From Flavobacteriaceae bacterium (GTDB lineage: Bacteria > Bacteroidota > Bacteroidia > Flavobacteriales > Flavobacteriaceae): DNA of 64,000 nt. The translations under genes and the position numbers were made by a program. Shown here piece after piece: positions 52,114 to 61,849 of this stretch. How positions within the stretch are numbered: position 1 is the stretch's first letter; each line of letters opens with the position of its first letter. The stretch spans positions 38,002-102,001 of the forward strand of contig JANQRC010000035.1 in the NCBI GenBank assembly GCA_028284745.1. Direction: 5' to 3'. A model generated the notes under the pieces. It made no database searches and was not told the DNA's origin. It was given only the letters and a program-made list of their open reading frames with translations.

Positions 52114-54523
52114 GTGAAAGATGGTTGCAGACGTCGCTTCCTATGGGTGACCCATCAGGGATCTTCGGTGTCTTCAGCTCCTTTTCATAGCCCCGAGGGT
52201 TGCCTAAGAAACCTTCGATCTCCTTCTTCATCAAAATTGCCGTGGGATCTATGCGCTTTCCTTCCAGGAAGGTCTTTAACCGCATCATCTCGAACATGAC
52301 GACCTCCGTTACTTGCGAAAGGCTTTGCTTGTTCCCTGCCAAACGCATCAAACCATACAAGACCTGCCAGTTGACGATCTTTTGCAGTTCGCCTTGATAC
52401 CCTTTTTCCCAATTCGATCTTAGCGTCTCGTCCAGCACTTTTCTAATTACTTCTTCGAGGCCTAATTGTTCGCTATCCAATGCCTTTTGTTGAACGAGCC
52501 TGTTCGCGCGCTCAGGATGAAGTAATAAGGATAATGTGAACGCAGAGGCAGTCTCAGCTACGCTCAATGCATCAAAAGCCACACCCATGTTTCCCTTGAA
52601 GGATTCTCGAGTTCGCGGAAAACCAAATGCCCTTGGCGGAAACAGCTTCAACTTATCTTCTGGAATTGCCAATGTCTCAGCCGAAAGTGTTTCTAGGACC
52701 GCCTCCAATGCAGAAAGTTGTTGCCCCCTAGAAACCTCAGAAAATAGGGGTTGCCCATCGTCTTTCAGGGCATAATTATAATCGAGCCCTCCAATCAATT
52801 TTGCAGCTGCCTCAGTTTGATATCTGTGGAAGAAATACAGAGGGACAAAAACATCCTCAAGCACCGTGTAGGGTTCGTAGGTCTTGATGTTATCTTCAGA
52901 AAAATTCTGAATGGCCAACTTGCGGATCGCTAGCACCTTATTCAGCTCTTGTGCAGCATCTTTTGCATTGTCCCATAGGTGTGCATACGCATGGGCCCCA
53001 CCCCTTGGACGCGCATCTTGGTCCGTGATATAGCGAAGCCCTTTGTTTTGAGCATCCTCTAAGATCTTCAATAGTGCGGTCTCTTCGTCAGTGCCCTCTG
53101 GAAAATCGGAATAGGCATACGCCACCGAAACTTTATCCCAATCTCCTATTCCCGTAGCATAGGCATTGGTAAAGTCGATGTTTCCTTCTTTGATGTTGAA
53201 TTGTGGGTGCGGATAGTCCATCACCGAAGCCCGGTCATTGGTACTAGCCGCAAAGTTGTGCGCAAAGCCTAAAGTATGCCCTATTTCGTGTGCAGATAAC
53301 TGCCTGATCCGTGCCAAGGCCAGATCAAGCATTGGTTGGTAATTGTCATCACTGTCTGCAAAGGGGCGGTTCATCAGAGCTTGAGCGATCATGAAGTCTT
53401 GTCGGATGCGCAAGCTACCCAAACTTACGTGCCCTTTGATGATCTCGCCAGTGCGTGGGTCGGTGACGCTTCCACCATAGCTCCAACCTCTTGTGGAGCG
53501 ATGCACCCATTGGATCACGTTGTAACGAACGTCCATAGGGTCTGCGTCGTCAGGCAATATCTTCACCTGAAAAGCATTTTTGTAGCCAATGGCTTCAAAA
53601 GCCTGATTCCACCAACGACCACCTTCTAGCAATGCAGAACGCACGGGTTCGGGTGTGCCGTTGTCCAAGTAATACACAATGGGCTCAACAGCTTCACTCA
53701 CCAAAGCATTAGGGTCTTTTTTCTGTAAGCCATGCCTGGTGATGAAACGCTTTACGATAGATTCCTGCACAGGCGTGGCATAATCGAGATAGCTCATCTG
53801 CCATGAACCACTTCGTGAATCGTATTTGCGCATTTCAAAACCATCGTCAGGCAGCTTTATAAAAGAATGATGTTGTACCACCGTTACTGCCGAAGCATTA
53901 GGCGCTACCGATCTAATCTCATCACCTTTTGCTTCGCCAGTAAATGTGAGCAATGCCTCAAATTCTGAGTTCTCAGGAAATGCTTTGGTACGTGCCAACG
54001 CAATAGCGCTTCGCGAGGTGTCGAGGGCATAGGAACCTTGACCCTGATCTTTTAATCGCTTTGCCACACCATGCGAGTCCTGCATTAAAAACGGGGTGAA
54101 GTCTATAAACAAGCTTTTACCTTTTTTCTCCTTGATAGGAAATCCAAACAACACGGACTTGGCAAATGCCTGTTCTACAGAACGCTTTTCTAATGCATTA
54201 TCAGTAAGTGCGCGATATTCTAGGTTTGGTTGCACCAACAGCAGCTTGTTGCCAGCTTTCTGAAAATATACCACTTGCTCACCTCCTAACTGTCCACGGT
54301 CCAAACCAATGTCGTTGCTACCTACTCCACTGCTCAAGGAATTTACGTACAAGAACTCTTGGTCAAGTTTATCAACTTCTAAATAAACCCTGTCCTCACT
54401 CTCGTCGTAAAAGAAATTGAAATACCCCTTATAGGGTCTCAAGCCTCTTTTTGTGGTAATGTCTTGTGAATGAATCCCTTGAAAAACAAGGAAAGAGACA
54501 AGCAGTAGTATGGTCTTTCTCAT
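52106..54523 (-). CDS. Zinc-dependent metalloprotease, metzincin-like (DUF5117/DUF5118 type)
   Basis: 805 aa. Signal peptide MRKTILLLVSFLVFQGIHSQ. The zinc site is HEIGHTLGFAH at 412-422, i.e. HExxHxxGxxH of metzincins, with an Asp-Tyr turn region VMDYPHPQFN about 20 residues later. The upstream domains (about 25-330) match the DUF5117/DUF5118 architecture known from large flavobacterial exported metalloproteases. The C-terminal part (from about 560, LAIRKLAIQNF) is helical. Probably a secreted or periplasmic peptidase, substrate unknown. Not flanked by other peptidases apart from the S9 gene 4 kb away. Confidence 0.85.
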   Translation of the reverse strand: MRKTILLLVSFLVFQGIHSQDITTKRGLRPYKGYFNFFYDESEDRVYLEVDKLDQEFLYVNSLSSGVGSNDIGLDRGQLGGEQVVYFQKAGNKLLLVQPNLEYRALTDNALEKRSVEQAFAKSVLFGFPIKEKKGKSLFIDFTPFLMQDSHGVAKRLKDQGQGSYALDTSRSAIALARTKAFPENSEFEALLTFTGEAKGDEIRSVAPNASAVTVVQHHSFIKLPDDGFEMRKYDSRSGSWQMSYLDYATPVQESIVKRFITRHGLQKKDPNALVSEAVEPIVYYLDNGTPEPVRSALLEGGRWWNQAFEAIGYKNAFQVKILPDDADPMDVRYNVIQWVHRSTRGWSYGGSVTDPRTGEIIKGHVSLGSLRIRQDFMIAQALMNRPFADSDDNYQPMLDLALARIRQLSAHEIGHTLGFAHNFAASTNDRASVMDYPHPQFNIKEGNIDFTNAYATGIGDWDKVSVAYAYSDFPEGTDEETALLKILEDAQNKGLRYITDQDARPRGGAHAYAHLWDNAKDAAQELNKVLAIRKLAIQNFSEDNIKTYEPYTVLEDVFVPLYFFHRYQTEAAAKLIGGLDYNYALKDDGQPLFSEVSRGQQLSALEAVLETLSAETLAIPEDKLKLFPPRAFGFPRTRESFKGNMGVAFDALSVAETASAFTLSLLLHPERANRLVQQKALDSEQLGLEEVIRKVLDETLRSNWEKGYQGELQKIVNWQVLYGLMRLAGNKQSLSQVTEVVMFEMMRLKTFLEGKRIDPTAILMKKEIEGFLGNPRGYEKELKTPKIPDGSPIGSDVCNHLSHD

Positions 54524-54591
54524 GGAGTTGTGGTTGGCTTTTGAAGAATCACAAATTTAGCAAAATAGTTTTCTTCCAATGGTGTATAGTG

Positions 54592-54599
54592 TATTTTTG
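54592..54599 (+). promoter_or_regulatory. -7 box of prfB
   Basis: TATTTTTG matches TAnnTTTG exactly, about 13 bases before the prfB ATG (54612). A weak TTTTC at 54569-54573 could serve as -33. Confidence 0.45.
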
Positions 54600-54611
54600 C
54601 CTGAAACTTAC

Positions 54612-55713
54612 ATGAATATGGTGACTACCGAACAGGTACGCGACCTTCAAGAACGCCTTGGTGCGTTAAGGAGGTATCTTTGACATCGATCAGAAACTCA
54701 TAGAAATTTCGAACGAAGAAGAAAAGACCTTCGACCCCAGCTTTTGGAACGACCCCAAAGAAGCCGAAAAGGTCATGAAGCATCTTCGAGCCATGAAGAA
54801 GTGGGTGAATGACCACAATGCTTCCGAAACACTGGTTGGCGACTTAGAAGTGCTTCTTGAATTTTACAAAGAAGGAGAAGCTTCGCAAGAAGATGTAGAG
54901 ATTTCGTATCATAAGGCCATAAGCCTTATCGAAGACTTAGAATTCCGAAACATGCTCTCGGACGAAGGCGACGATATGAGCGCTGTGTTGCAGATCACTG
55001 CAGGTGCCGGTGGAACAGAAAGTTGCGACTGGGCCAGCATGCTGATGCGCATGTATTTGATGTGGGGCGAGAAGAACGGCTACAAGATCAAAGAGCTGAA
55101 TTATCAAGAAGGCGACGTAGCAGGCATAAAGACCGTGACGCTAGAGTTCGAGGGCGGATATGCCTTTGGATGGCTGAAAGGTGAAAACGGTGTGCATCGC
55201 TTGGTGCGCATCTCTCCTTTCGACAGCAATGCCAAACGCCATACTTCCTTTGCTTCGGTCTACGTCTACCCAATGGTAGATGATTCCATCGAAATAGCCA
55301 TCAATCCCGCCGATATCGAGATCACTACGGCACGTTCTAGTGGTGCTGGTGGGCAAAATGTGAACAAGGTGGAGACCAAGGTGCAACTATGGCACAAGCC
55401 TACAGGCATACAGATCTCGTGTTCAGATTCGCGCTCTCAGCATGACAATAGGGCCACCGCCATGCAGATGCTGAAATCCCAACTCTATGAGATCGAATTG
55501 CGCAAACGCATGGAAGCACGCCAAGAGATCGAAGCCGGCAAGATGAAGATCGAATGGGGGTCCCAGATACGCAACTATGTGATGCACCCCTACAAGTTAG
55601 TGAAGGATGTGCGCACGGCATACGAGACCGGAAATGTGGATGCGGTCATGGATGGTGACATCAACAGCTTTTTAAAGGCCTATTTGATGATGATGGGGCA
55701 AAAACAGGACTAA
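54612..55713 (+). CDS. prfB: Peptide chain release factor 2, with programmed +1 frameshift
   Basis: RF2 recognises UGA and UAA. ATG 54612 opens 23 codons up to an in-frame TGA at 54681-54683; the coding sequence then continues in the +1 frame from GAC 54682. The frameshift signal has the internal Shine-Dalgarno AAGGAGG (54668-54674), a short spacer and CTT TGA C, the classical autoregulatory RF2 site. Product about 366 aa (23 + 343). The second part has SPF at 201-203 (stop-codon recognition) and the catalytic GGQ at 246-248 in [13 protein letters not shown]. The shift lets RF2 level control its own synthesis. The frame on its own starts only at 54775, so a plain ORF call loses the N-terminus. 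Confidence 0.96.
54666..54684 (+). promoter_or_regulatory. RF2 programmed +1 frameshift site
   Basis: AAGGAGG (54668-54674), TAT, then CTT-TGA-C (54678-54684). The ribosome slips from CTT to the +1 frame, skipping T 54681. Same arrangement as in E. coli prfB. Confidence 0.95.
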
Positions 55714-55714
55714 G

Positions 55715-56332
55715 ATGAAAGATATCAACACGATCATATTTGACCTGGGTGGTGTACTTATAGACTGGAGTCCAGAATATGTCTATCTGGATGAGTTTAA
55801 TGGCGATAGGGAGCAAATGCAATGGTTCTTTGATACCATTTGCACCTTTGAATGGAATGAAAACCAAGATGCTGGGTATCCTTTGCAGCAAGCTACAGAA
55901 GATCGAGTTGCTCTTTTTCCTGAGCATGAAAAATTGATCAGGATGTACTATGGCAGGTGGGAAGAAATGTTGGGTGGCCCTATCAAAGAAACCGTATCGG
56001 TTCTAGAAACGTTGATCAATCGTAAGGCGTACAAGACCGTGGCACTCACCAATTGGAGTCACGAGACCTTCCCCATTGCACTGCAGCGATTTGATTTTCT
56101 GCATTGGTTTGAAGGCATTGTAGTTTCGGGAGAGGAAAAAACCCGAAAGCCATACCCAGAGATCTACCAAACCACATTGAACCGCTTCCATATTGAAGCG
56201 CAAAGTGCCATCTTCATCGATGACAACTTAAGAAATGTTGAAGCTGCAAGAGACCAAGGTATCAATGGTATCCATTTTAAAGATGCACATCAGTTGACCA
56301 AAGCCCTTGGTGGTTATAATATTCATCTATAA
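55715..56332 (+). CDS. HAD superfamily hydrolase, YihX-like
   Basis: 205 aa. Motif I: IIFDLGGVLIDW (D10 nucleophile), motif II: VALTNWSHETF (Thr/Asn), motif III/IV: EEKTRKPYPEIYQTTLNRF (Lys) and IFIDDNLRNVEAA (Asp pair). This combination is that of small HAD-IA phosphatases like YihX (alpha-D-glucose-1-phosphatase) and related haloacid dehalogenase-like proteins. Substrate not predictable. Starts 2 bases after the prfB stop and 3 bases before the ArsC-like gene, so these three genes are one unit. Confidence 0.88.
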   Translation: MKDINTIIFDLGGVLIDWSPEYVYLDEFNGDREQMQWFFDTICTFEWNENQDAGYPLQQATEDRVALFPEHEKLIRMYYGRWEEMLGGPIKETVSVLETLINRKAYKTVALTNWSHETFPIALQRFDFLHWFEGIVVSGEEKTRKPYPEIYQTTLNRFHIEAQSAIFIDDNLRNVEAARDQGINGIHFKDAHQLTKALGGYNIHL

Positions 56333-56334
56333 CT

Positions 56335-56676
56335 ATGATCAAGATATACCATAATCCAAGATGCAGAAAGTCTAGAGAAGGCCTGGAATTGCTTGAGGCA
56401 TCCGGACAAGAATTTGAAATCATAAAATATCTGGACGACACGCTTTCGGAAGAAGAGCTAACTACGCTCATAAAGCTTTTGGGCATCTCTGCAGAGCAAT
56501 TGGTCAGAAAGGGCGAATCCATATGGAAGGAGCAATATCGAGGTAAGGCACTAACTGAAAGTGAAGTGGTCAAAGCGATGGTCCTTCACCCCAAACTCAT
56601 AGAAAGACCTATTGTTGTGAACGGTGAAAAAGCAGTGATCGGCAGGCCTAAAGAAAACATAGAAGGCATCCTTTAA
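56335..56676 (+). CDS. ArsC family reductase-like protein
   Basis: 113 aa, the small ArsC fold. The active-site segment is YHNPRCRKSREGL with Cys10, as in ArsC/Spx-like proteins (CxxxxS-type), followed by YLDDTLSEEELTTLIKLLG and the RKGE and RPIVVNGEKAVIGRP segments typical of the glutaredoxin-dependent arsenate reductase family. No arsenite pump or ArsR gene is nearby, so a general thiol reductase or Spx-like role is equally possible. Cotranscribed with prfB and the HAD gene. Convergent with the FadL-like gene (overlap 4 bases). Confidence 0.85.
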   Translation: MIKIYHNPRCRKSREGLELLEASGQEFEIIKYLDDTLSEEELTTLIKLLGISAEQLVRKGESIWKEQYRGKALTESEVVKAMVLHPKLIERPIVVNGEKAVIGRPKENIEGIL

Positions 56677-57920
56677 TCATACTTCTTCCTGACAAACCAA
56701 CGGTCGCCCAAGCTGATGTTCGCCGTTAGCATATGAAATCTTTCTTGTATAAGTATATTCCCCACACTGCCGCGATCACCATAGGTGTATGAGATATTGA
56801 GACTAGACACCCCTCTTTTGAACGGCAATCCAAAACCTAGAGTAAACCCCAAGTTATCGATAGCCTGGTCTCTCACTTCTAGATAACCCTTGTCATAGTT
56901 GACACCAGCCCTATAACTCACCCGTTCCCAAAACTTCAGGCCTGTTCGCTTGGGGATGTACTCACCTCCTATTGCCACAATGCTTTGGTGAATGAACACA
57001 CCAATGTCATCACTTTGGTCGGTGCTTCCCCATTTGTTCAGTCTATAGTCTAGGTTTAGGGATAGGTTTTCCTTCAATTCGATATTAAGCCCCAGACCCA
57101 CTTGAAGCGGCAATTTAAAATCGTCGATAGCAGCATTGGTCTCATCCTCAACTTCAACCGGTAGAAGCTCTAAGGTTTTGTCCACTCTTCTATCTCTTGT
57201 GGCATTCAAGGTAGTTGGTGAGTCAATGGTAGCTCCCAAGCGAACTTTTTCATGCACATCATACAGCAGCCCGAACCCTAATCGTGCACCGTCATAGAAA
57301 TTCTCGTCAACAAAGCTAAGCGCGCTATCATCTAGCTCTATTGCCTCTTCTTCTGAGATCTTCCCGAAGTAATAAGCTCCGTAGAGCCCTACTTGAATCC
57401 TATCTGAGAACTTATAGGCATATCCTAAACGAAGCTGGCTGATACCACCTGTGCCAAATATATCACTGGTGAAAACTTCAGAGCTTCCTTCTACATTGGT
57501 CTCGACCCCTGTTAAAAAGTAGCCTACCTTGGTCTCAGGCATCAGGCTCAAGCCAAACCCCGACCTGCCAGAATCTTTGAAGGCCAAAGCCAAACTGGAG
57601 AAATTGAGATTTGTAGTATTCTCGCGGTTCAAACTGTTAGACAGCGCATTGATCTCTGAAGCGACACCAATGTCGAAGAGGAATACCTTTTCGGAAAGAC
57701 CCGCAAGAGAGGCCGGGTTGAACAGATTGATCTCAAAAGCCTCTCTCCTGGCAATGCCTGCTCCGCCCATACCATTCAAACCACCCGTTCCTAGCGTATT
57801 CCTGGTTCCTAACCCGAACAAAGAATATGGGGAACTGGTCAGGTTCTCTCCTTGTGAATGCATTCCATTCATCATAAGAAATGACGCTATAATGATCAAA
57901 AGAAACCGTGCTTTATTCAT
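56673..57920 (-). CDS. FadL/PorV-like outer-membrane barrel protein
   Basis: 415 aa. Signal peptide FLLIIIASFLMMNGMHSQ. The N-terminus YSLFGLGTRNTLGTGGLNGM and AGIARREAFEINLFNPASLAGLSEK is the pattern of outer-membrane proteins of the FadL/PorV group (NPASL motif), and the rest alternates strands ending with a terminal aromatic-rich strand (LGDRWFVRKKY). It partners with the DUF4270 lipoprotein gene, whose stop overlaps its start by 8 bases, a gene pair I know to be repeated in Bacteroidota. Possibly a transport or assembly pore. Confidence 0.75.
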   Translation of the reverse strand: MNKARFLLIIIASFLMMNGMHSQGENLTSSPYSLFGLGTRNTLGTGGLNGMGGAGIARREAFEINLFNPASLAGLSEKVFLFDIGVASEINALSNSLNRENTTNLNFSSLALAFKDSGRSGFGLSLMPETKVGYFLTGVETNVEGSSEVFTSDIFGTGGISQLRLGYAYKFSDRIQVGLYGAYYFGKISEEEAIELDDSALSFVDENFYDGARLGFGLLYDVHEKVRLGATIDSPTTLNATRDRRVDKTLELLPVEVEDETNAAIDDFKLPLQVGLGLNIELKENLSLNLDYRLNKWGSTDQSDDIGVFIHQSIVAIGGEYIPKRTGLKFWERVSYRAGVNYDKGYLEVRDQAIDNLGFTLGFGLPFKRGVSSLNISYTYGDRGSVGNILIQERFHMLTANISLGDRWFVRKKYD

Positions 57921-59208
57921 AGGCGGCGTAAGTAACTATTAGCGTAGCCGGATATTCTTCATTTTTTTCACCTCTAAGGATGGTCCTGTCTACAGTCTTG
58001 TTGTACTCTCTTCCAAAGATCACGATCGCATCATCTACAGATACTGTCTCGTTTATCTTTTGTTCCAAATAGGTCCCTACAGAAATATCATAAAAAGCGC
58101 CGCCAAACTCTTCCTCTTCTTCATCTAACAGTGCATATACTTGTCCTAGCCCGTTTTCCAATACTCTTGCCACCTCATTGTTCTGGTCAACTATTGCAAC
58201 ATTGATAGAATCTCGGATCGGGAGCAATTCTCTTCTAACATCCGTAGGCTGAACTCGTAATGTTGCGCTGAGAATGGTTCCATCACCCGGAATGTCAAGC
58301 AGGTCCTTGACCGATGGAAACTGTATTCTGGTTGCTATACCTACCCCAGATTGCATGTAGGCCCTATCATCAGATTCGACAGATGGCAGATTCACTTCTT
58401 GATCGATCAGAAGATCTAACCCGCTGGCATTTGGCAAACTGCTTATATTGTTGAAGGAGGTAACATTGGCAGTATTAATTCTGATATCGAACCCGTTATT
58501 GTCATCGATATCATCAGAGACCGAATAGAAGAATCGCAAATAAGTACTAGTTGCTTCCTTCGAAAAACCTATCACTGCTGCATTATCGGTCTCGGCGGCT
58601 TGAAGCGTGAACCCCTTCAGTACCTGCTGCAGATCGTTGTCGTCATCGATGTTATTTTCCCTAATGCTCTCAAAGACATCTTCTAAATAGTATGAAGGTA
58701 TGGATATGTACAACGAATCTTCTGAAGGGCGAGGGCTCACTGTTATTGAAGCTATGGGCATAGGGTCAAACGCGATCTCGCTGGTATTGTAGAAGGCACC
58801 ATCGACCGCACGCACTTCGTCCGATAGCTTATGAACGTTAATTGTCATGAGTTGTGTTGTATCGTTATAGTAATACCTATCGTAGCCAAGCACCAGACCA
58901 ATACTATCCAATTCAGCATCGTCAGAGATCTCATAGCTCTCGGGAGTCATTTCGAAAAAACTCGAAGACCTTGTTGCTCCAAAAAACTCATCTTCATACT
59001 GCCCTACCAAAAGCCTGTCAGCATCAGAAGTGCTTATACTATCAAACTTGAATGTCGTCATGACAACAGACAGCGAGTCTATGCTTAAAACCCTTACATT
59101 AGAGTTGGTGAAATCTTCACCTGCATCAAAGGGGCTGGCCTCATTCTCAGCTTCGCAGCCAACAATTGCAATGACCAGAAATATCAGGAGTCTTCTCAGG
59201 AGCTTCAT
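57913..59208 (-). CDS. DUF4270 lipoprotein
   Basis: 431 aa from ATG 59208. Signal peptide with lipobox LVIAIVGCE (lipid Cys17). Residues about 30-120 (FTNSNVRVLSIDSLSVVMTT, FKFDSISTSDADRLLVGQYE) are the start of the DUF4270 domain, followed by beta-rich parts (RPSEDSLYISIPSYYLEDVF) and TRIQFPSVKDLLDIPGDG and LEQKINETVSVDDAIVIFG. DUF4270 proteins are lipoproteins of Bacteroidota of unknown function, found by memory next to FadL-like and kelch genes, as here. The start overlaps nothing; the end overlaps the FadL-like gene. Confidence 0.78.
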   Translation of the reverse strand: MKLLRRLLIFLVIAIVGCEAENEASPFDAGEDFTNSNVRVLSIDSLSVVMTTFKFDSISTSDADRLLVGQYEDEFFGATRSSSFFEMTPESYEISDDAELDSIGLVLGYDRYYYNDTTQLMTINVHKLSDEVRAVDGAFYNTSEIAFDPMPIASITVSPRPSEDSLYISIPSYYLEDVFESIRENNIDDDNDLQQVLKGFTLQAAETDNAAVIGFSKEATSTYLRFFYSVSDDIDDNNGFDIRINTANVTSFNNISSLPNASGLDLLIDQEVNLPSVESDDRAYMQSGVGIATRIQFPSVKDLLDIPGDGTILSATLRVQPTDVRRELLPIRDSINVAIVDQNNEVARVLENGLGQVYALLDEEEEEFGGAFYDISVGTYLEQKINETVSVDDAIVIFGREYNKTVDRTILRGEKNEEYPATLIVTYAAYE

Positions 59209-59440
59209 TCTCTTATTTTCATTCAAATGAAGGTGAAGTTCCAGTATTGTAAAAGAATAGTAGATCGACTCATCCTTTTTAAAGACATAACAGAAGATTT
59301 AAGAGATGAATCCACTTCCATTGATTTCGTAGATAGAATCAAGGGATTCGAATGCCAGATCAACAGCTTGGTATATTGTATTTTATGACCTGATGGCCTA
59401 AGGATACATTTGCGGTAAGAATTGAAAAACTATTAGGCAT

Positions 59441-60448
59441 ATGGAAATCCGAACTATTTGTGACGAATTAAAACTTAGGCGTCTAACATTGCTTGCCCTA
59501 GCGATCACCCTCGTTGCGTGTTCCAGTGACGACGACACAACAGTCCTTGGAAATTGGGTAGAGCGCTCCGTCTTTGATGGTACGCCTCGTAGTAATGCCG
59601 TGGCGATAACAGTGAACAATATCGGTTACATGGGTACTGGTTATGATGGTGATGATTACCTCGCCGATTTCTGGGCGTATGACATTGATGGCGACTTTTG
59701 GTTTCAGCTTGCTGACTTTGAAGGCTCAGCCAGAAGTGCCGCGGTCACCTTTGAAGTTGATAACACGATCTACATTGGTACTGGTTTCGATGGTGATAAT
59801 GAGTTGGGAGATTTCTTCGGATACGATATTGCATCCAATACCTGGGCAGCGATCGCCGATTTTAGAGGGACTTCAAGAAGAGGAGCTGTCGCATTCAACT
59901 CAACAACTAGTGGGTATGTTGGTACTGGCTTTGATGGTGACAATGATAAAAAAGACTTCTGGAAGTACTCCCCCAACACCGATTCATGGGATGAGCTCGT
60001 TGGTTTTGGCGGCAATAAGAGAAGAGACGCGACGACGTTCACCATAAATGACAAACTGTACCTAGGAACTGGGGTCTCTAATGGCATCCTGCAGACCGAT
60101 CTCTGGGTGTTCGACCTGAATACTGAGCGTTGGAGTCCCCTGCTAGACCTTGACGATGACGACGACTATGGTATCATTAGAAGCAATGCCGTTGGTTTTA
60201 CAATTGGAGGAAAGGGATATGTTGCATGTGGCTCTTCAGAGGCTGGCGTGACCAATTCGGTTTGGGAATACGACCCTAGCACAGATATCTGGGAGGAAAA
60301 GACCGGTTATGAAGGGTTTACCAGAGAAGGAGCCATCGCAATTTATAATGAAACTCAAGCATTTGTCTCATTAGGAAGAAGTGGTTCTTTGTACTTAGAT
60401 GACAACCGAGAGTTCTTCCCAAATGAAGAAGAGGATGAAGATGACTAG
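59441..60448 (+). CDS. Kelch-repeat lipoprotein
   Basis: 335 aa. Signal peptide with lipobox LAITLVACSSD (lipid Cys27), then about five kelch blades of a beta-propeller, each with a pattern like SNAVAITVNNIGYMGTGYDG and a DFWAYDI or DLWVFDL line. The GTG(Y/F)DGD motif repeats four times. The C-terminus is very acidic (EEEDEDD). Extracellular or periplasmic propellers like this bind ligands or proteins. Directly followed by DUF4907, a LytS-type kinase and a LytTR regulator; I suggest it senses or presents a signal for this system (inference). Confidence 0.82.
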   Translation: MEIRTICDELKLRRLTLLALAITLVACSSDDDTTVLGNWVERSVFDGTPRSNAVAITVNNIGYMGTGYDGDDYLADFWAYDIDGDFWFQLADFEGSARSAAVTFEVDNTIYIGTGFDGDNELGDFFGYDIASNTWAAIADFRGTSRRGAVAFNSTTSGYVGTGFDGDNDKKDFWKYSPNTDSWDELVGFGGNKRRDATTFTINDKLYLGTGVSNGILQTDLWVFDLNTERWSPLLDLDDDDDYGIIRSNAVGFTIGGKGYVACGSSEAGVTNSVWEYDPSTDIWEEKTGYEGFTREGAIAIYNETQAFVSLGRSGSLYLDDNREFFPNEEEDEDD

Positions 60449-60803
60449 CCCACATGCAGAGACCATTCTTAAAAGCATCATCAAGATTACCGTTATAACA
60501 GGTTCATTGGTAATGTTGCTTTCCATAGTGATGATAGCAAGAAGTCAACCAGACCGCAATAGCGCTTATGAATTGGTCCTGCTAAAAAATGGTCAAAGCC
60601 AACAATGGGCCTATGAGATCTATCGAGGCAAAAAATTGATCATTAGGCAAGAAAGGGTGCCAGCAGCTAGCGGGCTGCATTACTTTACCAAAAAGGGAGA
60701 TGCTGAAAAAGCGGGAAGGCTGGTAATCAAAAAGTTAAAAGAACGCAAAACCCCTTCTTTGACAGCTAAAGAACTAGAAAACCTGAATATCTTGCCAAAA
60801 TAA
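60441..60803 (+). CDS. DUF4907 protein
   Basis: 120 aa from ATG 60441 (MTSPHAETILKSIIKITVI); an upstream ATG at 60435 is possible. One N-terminal membrane helix (ILKSIIKITVITGSLVMLLSIVMIA), then a soluble part with YELVLLKNGQSQQWAYEIYR, ASGLHYFTKKGDAEKAGRLV and TPSLTAKELENLNIL, which I recognise as the DUF4907 pattern that follows kelch lipoproteins in flavobacteria. Overlaps the kelch gene by 8 bases, so translationally coupled. Function unknown. Confidence 0.75.
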   Translation: MTSPHAETILKSIIKITVITGSLVMLLSIVMIARSQPDRNSAYELVLLKNGQSQQWAYEIYRGKKLIIRQERVPAASGLHYFTKKGDAEKAGRLVIKKLKERKTPSLTAKELENLNILPK

Positions 60804-60898
60804 CCTTCAATCAGTAATTCTTGAACACTTCGGTCAAAGTAAAAGAGATCTGAATCCATGTATGGGCATGGCTCATCTTACTATCGTTCCCGGTGGTA

Positions 60899-61849
60899 AT
60901 GACCGCCATACAATTCAACGAATTCTATCCATTGTTTGCATTCCGCCTGTTGGTCATCCCCTTTATTTTTTATGTGAACTATCTCTTGCTTACACCAAAG
61001 TTGTTATTGAGAAAGAAAATTGTATTGTACACTGCCTTGTCTTTCATTTTCCTCTTCATGGTAAACTACGGACAACAAAGTCTGTTCGACAATTTCAACA
61101 GTTTAAAAGTCCCTGAAGGTCTCGAGCATATAAAAGACCTTCCACCATTTAGGGCTTTCAAATATTTCGTTCCGATGGTCATCTCTTTGACCTTCTATTT
61201 GCTCGGAGGAATCATCAGACTGATCGTTGACCTCTACAAGAGAGACAAGATGGTCAAAGAGAAGGAAGTACAGAGAACCGAGACCGAACTTCAATTCCTC
61301 AAGACACAACTTAACCCACATTTTCTCTTCAACTCATTGAATAGCATCTACTCGCTGGTAAGAAATAGATCTAACGACGCCCCAGAGGCGGTGATCACTT
61401 TGTCCGAACTCATGAGATACATGCTGTATGAGGCAAATCAAGAAACCGTCCCTCTACAGAAAGAGATCGAGTACTTAAAAAATTATGTGTCGCTTCAACG
61501 GTTACGATTGTCGAACAGCGAAAATGTGACATTGATCATTAAAGGCAATTACGACAAAAAAAAGATCCATCCGCTGTTGCTGATCTCTTTCATCGAAAAT
61601 GCATTCAAGTACGGAACGGATTTTAAAGGGAACACAGACATAGACATAAAAATAGATGTCAAGGAAGATCGTTTGAACTTCCGCGTAAGCAATATCATCG
61701 GACCATACAAGGTCAATAAGCACGAATCAGGTATCGGCCTGAGCAACATCAAAAATCGATTAGATCTTTTGTATCCCAACTCTCATACATTGGCAATCGA
61801 TAAAGCACGCGGCAGATACGATGTAGGCCTAAATTTGGTATTGACATGA
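60899..61849 (+). CDS. LytS/YehU-type sensor histidine kinase
   Basis: 316 aa from ATG 60899. About four membrane helices in the N-terminal 110 residues (FAFRLLVIPFIFYVNYLLLT, VLYTALSFIFLFMVNY, YFVPMVISLTFYLLGGIIRL). Then the His_kinase domain: LKTQLNPHFLFNSLNSIYSL with phospho-accepting His141, and a HATPase region with LLISFIENAFKYG and GIGLSNIKNRLDLLYP. No periplasmic sensor domain, so it presumably senses the membrane or a partner protein (the kelch/DUF4907 proteins upstream). Stop overlaps the LytTR start (ATGA at 61846-61849). Confidence 0.92.
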   Translation: MTAIQFNEFYPLFAFRLLVIPFIFYVNYLLLTPKLLLRKKIVLYTALSFIFLFMVNYGQQSLFDNFNSLKVPEGLEHIKDLPPFRAFKYFVPMVISLTFYLLGGIIRLIVDLYKRDKMVKEKEVQRTETELQFLKTQLNPHFLFNSLNSIYSLVRNRSNDAPEAVITLSELMRYMLYEANQETVPLQKEIEYLKNYVSLQRLRLSNSENVTLIIKGNYDKKKIHPLLLISFIENAFKYGTDFKGNTDIDIKIDVKEDRLNFRVSNIIGPYKVNKHESGIGLSNIKNRLDLLYPNSHTLAIDKARGRYDVGLNLVLT

